From Ruminococcaceae bacterium UBA3215 (GTDB lineage: Bacteria; Bacillota; Clostridia; Oscillospirales; Ruminococcaceae): a stretch of DNA of 22,058 nucleotides. Below are positions 9,801 to 15,934 of this stretch, piece after piece (within the stretch, counting starts at the first letter, position 1; each line of letters starts with the position of its first letter). The notes under the pieces were generated by a model that was not told where the DNA came from, made no database searches, and worked only from the letters and a program-made list of their open reading frames with translations. Made by a program: the position numbers and the translations under genes. Location: assembly GCA_002363155.1 (NCBI GenBank), contig DEWH01000023.1, forward strand, positions 1 to 22,058. Reading direction: 5' to 3'.

Positions 9801-11909
9801 TTCTACACTATCCGGCAAAATAACAGCAGTCAAGTTATCACAATCGTAAAATGCCGAATTACCAATTGATGATACTCCGTCAGGAATAGAAACAGTCACC
9901 ATGTAATCGTTGTTTTTAAATGCATTATCTCCTATTGCAGTAACTTCATCAGGTATCTCGACATATCTCTGAGTACCGTTATATTTTGTAAGAACGCCGT
10001 CATTGATTACAAAGTTTACAGAATCATCATAGAATATAGCAGCCTCGCCGCCGTATATGTACTCATAGTTTACAGCATGATAAAGAGTAACACCGTTGGG
10101 CTCGTTGTATGAGCCGACATTGTCATACCAGCCTGCAAATTCGTCCAAAGAATATGTTCTCTGATGAACAAAGCAGGAACCGTATGCCTCGGTAGCTGCG
10201 TCAGAGTATCTGAAGTTAGCATCATACAGTTTAACACCATCGTTGCTGTAACCTACAAATACCATAGTATGCTGCAGGAAATCTTTGCCGCAAGCCTGAA
10301 TAATGTCACCAAGCTTAGCCTTGCTGAACAGAGCGTCAAGATTCTCCACGGTTACATCGGCACCTTCGAGTTGTCCGACGATACCAACATTACCGTTGTT
10401 TGCATATTCATATTTTTTTGCCGTATAATAGCATCCCGGAAGCTCTCTGTCGAAGAGATTACGGAACACCATTTTTGCAAAACCGAAACACTCACCGCCT
10501 TCAAGGAACTGAACACCTGCATTAGGAGGATAATAAGTCTGTATTTTGCCGAATCTTTCGAGAATGTTCTCGTAGCTCCTTTCAGGAGTTATGGAAGTAG
10601 ATATTGTAACAGAAGTGTTTCCAGTCTCTTCGTCCTTGATATATGAAGCAGTTATAAGCTCATTGTTGTCTTTTGCATTCTTATACCTCTTCATGCAGTC
10701 AAGAATGTAATCATCATAAGAAAGAGAATTCTCAATAAAAGCCTTATCTCTTAATATTGCTTTCTTTGTATCTTTTCCTACACACTTTGACGAATAACCA
10801 TAACCAACCGACAGAGCAGATTGACAGATTGAATATGCAAACTGGAAATCTTCGATATCGGTGTCGCTCAGCTGCTCTTTTTTAGACTTTATTAACAAAT
10901 CCATTATTGCATAGTATCCTGCCGAAGAAGCAACAGCAGAATAGTTTGCCTTCATGTAATCAGTAATATCTGTCATTAAGCTGAAACAACCTAAAACTTT
11001 ACCTATAGATTTCATTACTTTTGTGGCTTTAGAAATTGTAGTCCCTTTTTCGAGAAGTTTTACTACATCTCCAACAAACTCGTCATTGAAATAGATATCT
11101 ATCGCCTTGTCTATCAAGCCTTTGGATGTTCTATTATATAGTCTGATCGCGGCATTTTCAAGTTCTGTATATCCTTGTTCTCTGAAAAGAAAAATCATAT
11201 CCCAACACACTTGTGAAGATATATCGTCTATTTCAATTATTTTAGCAACTATTTCAACAACATCAATGCTTTTTGAAGTTGTTTTATCAATGTATTTCCA
11301 ACTATCGCCAAATAGATTTTTAGAATGCTGAGCAAATTCGATTCCCGCAATCAAATATGGTAAAACTACCTCTGGCTCTTTTCCAGTCGCAGTGCAAAGC
11401 TCCGTTACAGCCTGCGCTCGACCTGTTTCCGAGGATAAGTCAAATGAATCCGAAACTTTTACAGTCTTATAAATCTTTTCAAGATCTTTATAATATTTCG
11501 TTAATGACGTTTCGCTTCCTTCAATAGATTGAGCTATTTTAAGAACAACTTCATCACAAACCTTTTCTTCCGTAGATGCGCTTAATCCAATATTAGACAG
11601 GAGTTCAGATTTTACTAGTTCAGCTCCATTGAATACAGCGTTTGAGAACGTGAGCCACCAATCTGTATTTGAATTAACATCATCGTATATACCAATTCTT
11701 TTATCGGATAAAAGTTTTAAATAACCACTTTCCCATAAATATGCAGGATATTTTTTAAATAGTTGCTCCTCTGTAATCCCATATGTAGAAGAATAGTTAT
11801 CCGCAGAAGCAATAATAGTCGCCTCCTGCATCACAAACCCTACTGCTATAATAGCTGAAATAATAAAAGCTATCACCGACAGTGCGACCGATTTTGTTTT
11901 TGTACTCAT
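3828..11909 (-). CDS. Giant secreted BspA-type LRR protein with cysteine-peptidase-like domain
   Basis: This is a 2693-residue surface or secreted protein. A signal peptide spans residues 1-36 (basic start, hydrophobic core, cut after ASA). Residues 37 to about 460 match no family I know. A papain-fold peptidase-like domain follows, with ECFGFAK (Cys474), QHTMVFVGY (His547) and LYDANF (Asp563) as candidate triad. Twenty-six BspA-type (LRR_5) repeats of about 23 residues, pattern I.IP..V..IG..AF..C..L, fill about 645-1275. FN3-like segments (about 1287-1466) and two Ig-like domains (about 1470-1626, each with KTKYYxxDxLD) follow. Four ~270-residue repeats start near 1634, 1907, 2184 and 2451, with motifs such as NYPNFE and KFTLPT..A..LTIRS, probably beta-helical. 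No LPXTG, dockerin or SLH anchor is visible. GGAGG lies at 11916-11920. A role in adhesion or in degrading host or dietary polymer is inferred. Confidence 0.9.
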   Translation of the reverse strand: MSTKTKSVALSVIAFIISAIIAVGFVMQEATIIASADNYSSTYGITEEQLFKKYPAYLWESGYLKLLSDKRIGIYDDVNSNTDWWLTFSNAVFNGAELVKSELLSNIGLSASTEEKVCDEVVLKIAQSIEGSETSLTKYYKDLEKIYKTVKVSDSFDLSSETGRAQAVTELCTATGKEPEVVLPYLIAGIEFAQHSKNLFGDSWKYIDKTTSKSIDVVEIVAKIIEIDDISSQVCWDMIFLFREQGYTELENAAIRLYNRTSKGLIDKAIDIYFNDEFVGDVVKLLEKGTTISKATKVMKSIGKVLGCFSLMTDITDYMKANYSAVASSAGYYAIMDLLIKSKKEQLSDTDIEDFQFAYSICQSALSVGYGYSSKCVGKDTKKAILRDKAFIENSLSYDDYILDCMKRYKNAKDNNELITASYIKDEETGNTSVTISTSITPERSYENILERFGKIQTYYPPNAGVQFLEGGECFGFAKMVFRNLFDRELPGCYYTAKKYEYANNGNVGIVGQLEGADVTVENLDALFSKAKLGDIIQACGKDFLQHTMVFVGYSNDGVKLYDANFRYSDAATEAYGSCFVHQRTYSLDEFAGWYDNVGSYNEPNGVTLYHAVNYEYIYGGEAAIFYDDSVNFVINDGVLTKYNGTQRYVEIPDEVTAIGDNAFKNNDYMVTVSIPDGVSSIGNSAFYDCDNLTAVILPDSVETVGSSAFYSCDRLGYVYFSKNLTLIGKYAFQNSPKLDNIEFPNQLETIDVGAFDNCDSISSIFIPSKLSKCGTGKWYGESTYGAFSNCDNLLFAEFEYGATTVWGNIFRECVNLQNVIIPETVNTIEKYAFYNCQYMDIINIPSQVINIEEYAFANCTLLNNVIIPSSITKISSHVFFNCVSLDSIIFPDSITDIGWSAFENCINLSKIVFSNNLKTIEGSAFANCKKITSIYIPQSLQSCDTHYSTGYGVFRGTNIEEVTFEKGISKIAYGLLYGCESLKKIEIPETITEIGYGAFMDCKGLKEIVIPSKVTAIGGSVFQGCSNLSKVILPDSLHTIGDWAFGYCTSLEKIHIPNSVAKFGSSVFYHCDLLKEITLPDGIFVIGSSIFAGCSNLEAVHLPVMLKEIPFQTFHSCSKLKEINIPSTIELIAGDAFNNCDALTVITIPSLKTIGNQAFYDCDALKTVKIGGVNSIGTKTFSDCDVLENVDLGDYLGTLGANAFRKCSKLTTVNIPSPLSSIPDYAFADSVKLANVYIPDSVTTISTTAFSYPGVTTLHGGSGSAAESYALTEDFDFEATDNYVSIPLRAEKYANGEIKLIWDAAEGVNKYSVAYLDTNSIYRPLADNITNTNYDIGDLTWSGTGKFFVRAYKNNRYSDYKTSDYLSISSSLSKVGTISSVTDKSADTSITLSWTSATNAKGYIVYLKGGDTWEEIGRTESSARQFTIDDLVIDQTYEFAICGYFTNGNVTVFGEKKTVNLTFTGKQVNVKSISILKAPTKTKYYVGDELDVTDGIIKVTYDDNSTGNIDMTPDMVSGFKPTTTGTQTLTVKYKGFSVTLKVTVEEPKTTSISVSTFPKTKYYLDDPLDISGGKITVTYANGNTDIIDMTASMVSGFASNKTGTFELTVTYGGCKTKYSISVSIDPTNAKVVLTGDGVNDNFTTLSEAFAKITSLKNNNGIYTITVSKNITEKSIVLPKAASEITIVTENNAVIYTTSASLSAFCDLAIDAGIIHTDTKGALDGKKIAVKIPKDCSLTLVKEYDNLGAVSGTATSTLIVKNDIIADSVATFGTVNIADGKSLTVNTKMSGIGTINGSVSLSDAAKSSAVVTNAGNAAFRLTQGVNSKGTKILPKLTVTDVAYDLTITVVDGNGDEVDLESGTSIMTAGNPKIDFTKKIKIENLTGSDKELNAFVYTKDIRAEYAGAITLNGDNYPNFEQAFAHLKTTGENELIINDDLAPVKFTLPTKAEQLTIRSEGDAKTITLNKVTSLAPSFSLTLDNVNIISEGAKTFAINGKKDITLNDCSITPVPAVKVGMDSTLTLSGDVSELGALGGTKSSKLDVKSDVTAASIATFGNVEVGSGYTLTAEGKVSAVTKLDGTLKIANAAKATTAAVTDIGDAKIILTSEAGVLAKTTINDIITGLEVEIVDTAGNTITVPSGTAILTSGGKSDFTDKITVSNNDSDMHELSAFLYKKEIRAEFAGILTVEGNGISRNYPNFETAINAINDREKATKANADYVITINGDTSAAKFTLPTNAGSLTIRSNSDMKTLTLTGTSTLTAKYDLTLENVKVVNLNTKNAESALTISQTAGTLVLDNVVCNTLSTVKGTAKSALDLYSCSIIDTISGFGTVNIYENATAGKNFNVTALNIAAGKGITVPSGKTITAKAVYGAADSFIKLEPGFKPLAFSGTVDGTIKLISDSAIAETVQILNSAKASLGVFDVSGITPDDGLDYALTRTGAKVFCKEAKLGFNGKKFVTFADICTEIENAKNASANYTVEVLADFDSGAALKFPKAGTYYSLTITSDNKKLSFTGSLTPTGNTVFENIDLSSVTAKGAAKYTITGAKNSTLTIYGCDLGLVTAIGAATTDVNISNVKFANGQAVKLTADELFFRDIDGITESIIANTIKADGAQTLKLLEKKTSQIKTGMTNDSGKITINIVTAAGADAALKKGTVIFSAFKGESFNADLANDGFVLSRDARTFKVTIAA

Positions 11910-11943
11910 TGTGTTCCTCCATTATGTAAAATAATATATGCGC

Positions 11944-11976
11944 AAAACAAAAAGTGTGCAGCCAAAAGCCACACAC
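11944..11976 (-). terminator. Terminator-like hairpin inside the leader of the giant gene
   Basis: On the minus strand, GTGTGTGGC and GCTGCACAC pair over 9 positions (two G-T wobbles) around a 5-base loop (11976-11954), followed by TTTTTGTTTT. It ends about 25 bases upstream of the GGAGG of the giant gene and downstream of that gene's promoter. It would therefore stop transcription before the gene unless disrupted, which is the layout of an attenuator. Confidence 0.65.
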
Positions 11977-12113
11977 CGAAAAATGCAGCTCATGATTGCT
12001 GCGACACAATATAGTTTACTCCATACATCAACGTATGCGTAATAGAGCATGCATTTTTACCATAAATGATAAAAATACACACGTTGAAAATATGGAAAAC
12101 TATAAAATGTCGC
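11977..12113 (-). promoter_or_regulatory. Structured 5' leader, riboswitch- or attenuator-like
   Basis: From the inferred start near 12113 the transcript has a ~205-nt leader. AAAAATGCA (plus 12050-12058) can pair perfectly with TGCATTTTT (plus 11979-11987), enclosing a hairpin of CATAC and GTATG (12022-12037). A second hairpin, GCAGC with GCTGC (11985-12002), overlaps the closing stem by three bases, so the two compete. The GCAGC could also pair with the GCTGC in the 3' arm of the following terminator. I do not recognise a known riboswitch class; the structure is inferred by eye. Confidence 0.45.
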
Positions 12114-12119
12114 AAGTTC

Positions 12120-12148
12120 ATTATAGCATATTTTAGTGTAAAATGCAA
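12120..12148 (-). promoter_or_regulatory. Promoter of the giant BspA-like gene
   Basis: On the minus strand, TTGCAT (plus 12143-12148) and TATAAT (plus 12120-12125) are separated by 17 bases, a near-consensus vegetative promoter. An inverted repeat, AAAATG with CATTTT (12140-12156), overlaps the -35 box and could be an operator. Confidence 0.8.
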
Positions 12149-12213
12149 TACATTTTTGCTAAAAACATATAAATATTGGTATTTTTAACAGTCCGGTCTA
12201 AATATATTATGTA

Positions 12214-13692
12214 TTAACTCATCGGCTTATTATTAAAGCTCCCCTCCAGCCACTCCTCAAACTCCTCCAGCGAGATCCCCCCACGCTGGCACATATCCCG
12301 TTTTTCACAAGCCTGATAATTCCACAACCGGAATTTATCAGGCTTTATTGTGCCTGCCTGCTTGCGGGCATAGTAGCGTTTATAGTATTTCCGGAATACG
12401 GAAACAGCTTTGTCATTCTGGAGCTTTTCTTCATATTTCTTCTGTGCGGCGATCTGCTGACAAGTTTGGGTATTACCCTCACGAATGCGGTCGCAATATT
12501 CCGCATTATAATTGCCCTTGACGATAAAGTACCGTCCGCAATTCTTGCATTTGTGAAACTTGATGTCATATTCAAGCATTTTCGTAAATTCAAGCTCCAG
12601 CATATCATGAATGGTGCAGCATTTATAGGCAACTGACATAAAGAGCGGTACGCTGTGATAAACACCAACTTTTCCGGGAGCAAGCTCCATTTCTTTTTCA
12701 AGGGGACTCTGTTCTTTGCGCGTAACATTGCTATGCAGCTTTTTCAGAATAACGTCCATAGGAAGGCGGCTGCACTCCAGAGATGTCTTATCCATTCGTG
12801 AAGTTATCCAAAAGGATTCTTCCCTTCTGAATGATCTCGGAACCCCATACTTTTGAGCATACATTGCAAAACGTTCGTGTGCTCGCAACCCCGATAATTC
12901 TTCCGGATAGAACGCATCATCGAAAACAAATTTCAGACGATTGCGCATCTCCCGTTTCAGCTCATTAAGATAGAAAATGTAATATTTCAGACTTGTCTCT
13001 GAGATTTCTTCCAGTTCCGGCGGGAAAATCGACGAATAGAGAGACCGATACATATACGGGTCAAGTGCAACTATCGAGCGCCGCATATATTCACATTCAA
13101 GATCACGCAATTCGTCTTTGTTACGAGCTTTGGGCGTAGTGATCTCTTTATTTATGCTGTTATATTTGAGATTCTCCAATGCACATTCTAACAAGTCTTC
13201 CGGAGATGTACCAAACATCGAAAAGCAAAAATCGAGTAATCCCTCGCCAATGGGAAATGCTATAAGAAGCCCGGCAAACGGATTGAACAGCGTTCTGTTG
13301 TTTTCTCCATAATGTGCATTTAAATGAAAAACATCACGGTAAACATAATCGCCGTTATACTTTTTCGTAATATCCTTGTGGCTGACTATCGGAAAGAACC
13401 GGTAGTCATCTTCATTTTCCGGAGTACCAATACGCTTCCCGTCATCATCAATCAAATGAGGACGGAATATTGCATCTATCAATCGCTGCTCAGGAGAATC
13501 GAAATTTTTGAGACGCTTGTACTCATTGCCTTCTTCGATAAATTCATAATCATCGTCAACATCTATAGTAATAGTCCGTGCAGCGGAATCAATATGCACA
13601 TGATTGTAATAACCGTCGAATGATATTGTTTTCTTATTTCTGCGAATGAAGTCATATTTTTCTACGGGAGACATTTCGTAAGTTTCGCTCAT
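12214..13692 (-). CDS. DUF6076-like protein with C-terminal zinc-binding Cys motif
   Basis: This is a 492-residue cytoplasmic protein without signal peptide or membrane segments. The C-terminal part has a four-cysteine motif, CKNC (Cys382, Cys385), YCD (Cys400) and TCQQ (Cys411), of treble-clef or zinc-ribbon type, followed by a basic helical tail. Cysteine-motif proteins of this length beside mobilisation genes in Clostridia are, as I recall, annotated DUF6076; the function is unknown and the call is not from a search. It is transcribed divergently from the relaxase, from a promoter overlapping the relaxase promoter. A GAGG lies 11 bases before the ATG, a modest ribosome binding site. DNA binding is inferred from the zinc motif; it could be a regulator or cargo of the element. 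Confidence 0.7.
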   Translation of the reverse strand: MSETYEMSPVEKYDFIRRNKKTISFDGYYNHVHIDSAARTITIDVDDDYEFIEEGNEYKRLKNFDSPEQRLIDAIFRPHLIDDDGKRIGTPENEDDYRFFPIVSHKDITKKYNGDYVYRDVFHLNAHYGENNRTLFNPFAGLLIAFPIGEGLLDFCFSMFGTSPEDLLECALENLKYNSINKEITTPKARNKDELRDLECEYMRRSIVALDPYMYRSLYSSIFPPELEEISETSLKYYIFYLNELKREMRNRLKFVFDDAFYPEELSGLRAHERFAMYAQKYGVPRSFRREESFWITSRMDKTSLECSRLPMDVILKKLHSNVTRKEQSPLEKEMELAPGKVGVYHSVPLFMSVAYKCCTIHDMLELEFTKMLEYDIKFHKCKNCGRYFIVKGNYNAEYCDRIREGNTQTCQQIAAQKKYEEKLQNDKAVSVFRKYYKRYYARKQAGTIKPDKFRLWNYQACEKRDMCQRGGISLEEFEEWLEGSFNNKPMS

Positions 13693-13771
13693 TGAAGCCT
13701 AAAACCTCACTTTTGATTTTTGACAATATGGATTTTGCCGAAATCGTCAAATCAATATCGTTCTAATAAAT

Positions 13772-13800
13772 ATGATACCAAACCCTTGATTTTTTGTCAA
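13772..13800 (-). promoter_or_regulatory. Promoter of the DUF6076-like gene
   Basis: On the minus strand, TTGACA (plus 13795-13800) and TATCAT (plus 13772-13777) are separated by 17 bases, giving a consensus -35 and a one-mismatch -10. The leader is about 70 nt and contains a TTTGAC/GTCAAA and GATTT/AAATC inverted repeat. Confidence 0.8.
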
Positions 13801-13814
13801 TACCGTGCGATAAT
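13786..13814 (+). promoter_or_regulatory. Probable relaxase promoter, overlapping the divergent promoter
   Basis: TTGATT (13786-13791) and GATAAT (13809-13814) are separated by 17 bases. The -35 boxes of the two divergent promoters lie in one palindromic stretch (TTGA, seven bases, TCAA), so one polymerase would exclude the other. Confidence 0.55.
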
Positions 13815-13817
13815 ATA

Positions 13818-13851
13818 TTTGAGCTCAAACGAACATAATGTTCTGGAACAT
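13818..13851 (+). promoter_or_regulatory. Palindrome cluster, candidate operator upstream of the relaxase
   Basis: TTTGAGCTCAAA (13818-13829) is a perfect palindrome. Next come three alternating half-sites, GAACAT (13831-13836), ATGTTC (13838-13843) and GAACAT (13846-13851). The cluster lies just after the -10 box and before the GGAGGAGG at 13872-13879, where a repressor could block the relaxase. The half-sites recall SOS-type GAAC/GTTC boxes, but the spacing is off. Confidence 0.55.
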
Positions 13852-13887
13852 TTTCAGAAAATTTAAATAACGGAGGAGGAAAAGACA

Positions 13888-15027
13888 ATTGCTATTTATC
13901 ATTTCAGCGTTAAGATCGTATCACGAACCGCCGGTGCAAGCTGCGTCGCCAAAGCTGCTTACATCGCCGGAGAGAAGATCAAAAATGAGCGAGACGGTGT
14001 CACCCATGACTATCGTCGCAAGCATGAAGTCGTTCATAAGGAGATCCTGCTGCCTGCGGGAGCTCCCGAACAATTTCGAGAGCGTGCTGTACTCTGGAAT
14101 GCTGCGGAACAGAAAGAAACCCGAAAAAACAGTCAGACCGCGCGGACCATTGACGCTGCACTTCCGCGAGAAATATCACGTGAAGAGCAGATTGACCTTG
14201 TTCGGAAATTTGTTGTACAGAACTTCACGTCAAAGGGAATGTGTGCAGACTTTGCGATTCATGACAAGAATGATGGCAATCCCCATGTGCATATTTTACT
14301 GCCGACCCGTCGCGTAGATAAGAATGGGTTTACAGTAAAAGACCGTTCGTGGAATGACAGGGCGATACTGGAGCAATGGCGGGAATCATGGGCGGACTGG
14401 TGCAACCACAAACTGTACTTTGTTTCCAATGAGCGAATAGATCACCGAAGCTACAATGCTCAGGGCATTGACAAAATACCGACTGTACATCTCGGCGCGG
14501 GAGCCTGCGCAATAGAGAAAAAAGGAAAAAAGACAGATCGTGGGCTGCTGAATTTGCAAATAGAAATCAAAAACGCGAACACTTCTCTTGTAAATATGCG
14601 ACGGGAAATGGAAGAAAACAAGCAGTACATTATTGATACAAAAGATCTGGTATTAAAGGAATGGCTGGACTGTAGAGTATCCGAAGCATGCAAGGTTACA
14701 GAAAAAGACGACTATATATCGTTCTTGGGAAGAGAAGTTGAACGCAGAAATGTCAATGTTATGAAAACGAAAGTTACAGATGAACTATCAAGATTATACG
14801 TTGCAAAGCGAAATCAGGAAATACTTCAACAGGTAATGGACGAAATGCAAACCGCTTCAGATTATGTTCACGAACACGGACTTTATCCTTCGGGCTGGAA
14901 CAATATTGTCGAGACTTATCATCTTTTGAAGCAGCAGGAAGAACAGCAGAAGCAACAATCCATTGAAGTTCCCGAAACACCCAAGCCTTCCACTCCTACC
15001 AAATCAACCCGCAAGCGCAGTCTATAA
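13888..15027 (+). CDS. MobA/MobL-type relaxase (MobQ class), apparent AUU start
   Basis: This is a 379-residue conjugative relaxase, which nicks oriT and stays bound to the transferred strand. The frame reads AIYHFSVKIVSR at its start, the usual opening of this family after Met. It continues with AAYIAGEKI (matching the AAYRAGEKL motif), THDY, EILLPAGAPE, SREEQIDLV and the metal-binding IHDKNDGNPHVHILL. The C-terminal ~150 residues are coiled-coil-like and end in a basic tail. At the expected Met codon the sequence is ATT (13888-13890), nine bases after GGAGGAGG; an in-frame TAA lies at 13864-13866 and no ATG, GTG or TTG lies in frame between. The first in-frame ATG (14239) would delete the motifs before SKGMCADF, including AAYIAGEKI. 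AUU initiation or a start-codon mutation is therefore inferred. In Tn4451-type elements the equivalent gene is tnpZ. Confidence 0.88.
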   Translation: MAIYHFSVKIVSRTAGASCVAKAAYIAGEKIKNERDGVTHDYRRKHEVVHKEILLPAGAPEQFRERAVLWNAAEQKETRKNSQTARTIDAALPREISREEQIDLVRKFVVQNFTSKGMCADFAIHDKNDGNPHVHILLPTRRVDKNGFTVKDRSWNDRAILEQWRESWADWCNHKLYFVSNERIDHRSYNAQGIDKIPTVHLGAGACAIEKKGKKTDRGLLNLQIEIKNANTSLVNMRREMEENKQYIIDTKDLVLKEWLDCRVSEACKVTEKDDYISFLGREVERRNVNVMKTKVTDELSRLYVAKRNQEILQQVMDEMQTASDYVHEHGLYPSGWNNIVETYHLLKQQEEQQKQQSIEVPETPKPSTPTKSTRKRSL

Positions 15028-15052
15028 TATTGTATGTCTGCCATTCAATTTT

Positions 15053-15068
15053 CGCCGCTCCTGCGGCG
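15053..15068 (+). repeat. Hairpin between relaxase and oriT
   Basis: CGCCGC and GCGGCG flank TCCT, a perfect 6-bp stem starting 26 bases after the relaxase stop. No T-tract follows directly. It belongs to the dense array of inverted repeats around the putative oriT. Confidence 0.45.
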
Positions 15069-15129
15069 CATACGCGCGGCTATAGCGCATTTTTCGTGGC
15101 GTCGGGTAGATGCCATGTTATTCAAAGGT

Positions 15130-15184
15130 CGAGGGAATACGTCCCTCGCGCACACAAACCGGTAGGTTTGTATAAGTGCGCCCT
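15130..15184 (+). other. Putative oriT with IncQ/MobQ-like nic region
   Basis: ACAAACC (15154-15160) and GGTTTGT (15165-15171) form a perfect inverted repeat with loop GGTA. One base later comes TAAGTGCGCCCT (15173-15184), which as I recall matches the core nic region of RSF1010-type origins, where a stem-loop likewise precedes the nick. By analogy the nick would lie between 15180 and 15181. A second 7-bp inverted repeat, CGAGGGA with TCCCTCG, lies at 15130-15148. It sits downstream of the relaxase gene and before the DUF3847-like gene. The remainder, 15185-15398, is gene-free; I see only the ribosome binding site of the next gene there. Confidence 0.75.
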
Positions 15185-15398
15185 ACGGGGTTGGTTAGTT
15201 ACTCAGTTTTTCAGATTTGTTTCATTCATTTTTAATAATAGTGCTTTCTGATAAATTGGTTAGCTCTCAATCAACCTTGCTGCCGTAAGCTGCGATCATC
15301 GGTATCTTCGCCGGCATGCCGAGAATTGCAGTAAAAGCAGCACCGCGGATCGCACTTTGCAGATAAAAAATTACAGAAAAAGAAAGAGAGGAAAACAA

Positions 15399-15851
15399 AT
15401 GACAAGAGAACAGAAAACCGAAGCTCTGCGCGCAAGCATTGCCAAAGCGCAGAAAAGACAGCGTGAGCTTATGACCGAGGTCGATAAGACCGAGACTAAG
15501 CTCGCAAAGCTTGAAAATGAGCTCCACGCTGAGCTTGACAAACAGAAAACACAGAACTGTCGTAAGATGGGAGAACTTATCTACGAAAAGTTCGGAGACG
15601 ACATTACTCCGTCTGAGTTTGAAGAAATGATCGCTTTCATTTTCCTGAACGATGAAATTAGAGAGTACATCGAATCCGAAAAGAAGAAGCGGAAGGCGGC
15701 TGAAGCAGCTATTGTGAAAGATACTATTATTGACAATACGCTGTCTGACTGCTCACTTTCGGAAAATGCAAAATCAAAATCTACACCGGGAATTACAGAT
15801 ATATATTCCGGGAATTTTGATGATGCTGTCAATGCAGATGATGAAGATTAA
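15399..15851 (+). CDS. DUF3847-like coiled-coil mobilisation accessory protein
   Basis: This is a 150-residue hydrophilic protein. Residues 1-50 form a highly charged coiled coil (MTREQKTEALRASIAKAQKR onward), followed by CRKMGELIYEKFG, a basic helix and an acidic tail ending DDED. The N-terminal pattern (MTREQKTE....I.KA, then a short K-rich helix and an R.MG motif) recalls DUF3847 proteins, small partners encoded next to MobA/MobL relaxases. Its place beside oriT fits a relaxosome accessory (MobC-like) role, which is inferred. The start is set by AGAGAGG at 15385-15391; a TTG 42 bases upstream lies in frame but has no comparable site. Family recall is not confirmed by search. Confidence 0.75.
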   Translation: MTREQKTEALRASIAKAQKRQRELMTEVDKTETKLAKLENELHAELDKQKTQNCRKMGELIYEKFGDDITPSEFEEMIAFIFLNDEIREYIESEKKKRKAAEAAIVKDTIIDNTLSDCSLSENAKSKSTPGITDIYSGNFDDAVNADDED

Positions 15852-15934
15852 AAACAGAAACGTCACTGCATTAAACAGGAAAGATTAAGTTTGGGAGAAA
15901 CAAGGAAGTTGCACTATTGCACGAAAGGAGCTTA

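Noticed and set aside
8090..9980. CRISPR-like regularity in the adhesin region
   Set aside because: The period is about 69 bp and follows the 23-residue LRR codons; the DNA repeats are divergent and coding.
11200..11909. Merging the cytosolic DUF6076-like gene and the adhesin gene as one operon
   Set aside because: A near-consensus promoter and a terminator-like hairpin lie between them, so independent transcription is more likely.
13831..13843. LexA-type SOS box (GAAC...GTTC)
   Set aside because: The half-sites are five bases apart rather than the four of the Firmicute consensus, so I call it only a candidate operator.
13889..14317. A 142-codon open frame starting with TTG at 13889
   Set aside because: It overlaps the relaxase in a different frame. 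The frame one base earlier carries all conserved relaxase motifs, and this one encodes nothing recognisable.
14239..15027. ATG at 14239 as the relaxase start
   Set aside because: It would remove about 117 residues containing clear family motifs and has no ribosome binding site of note.
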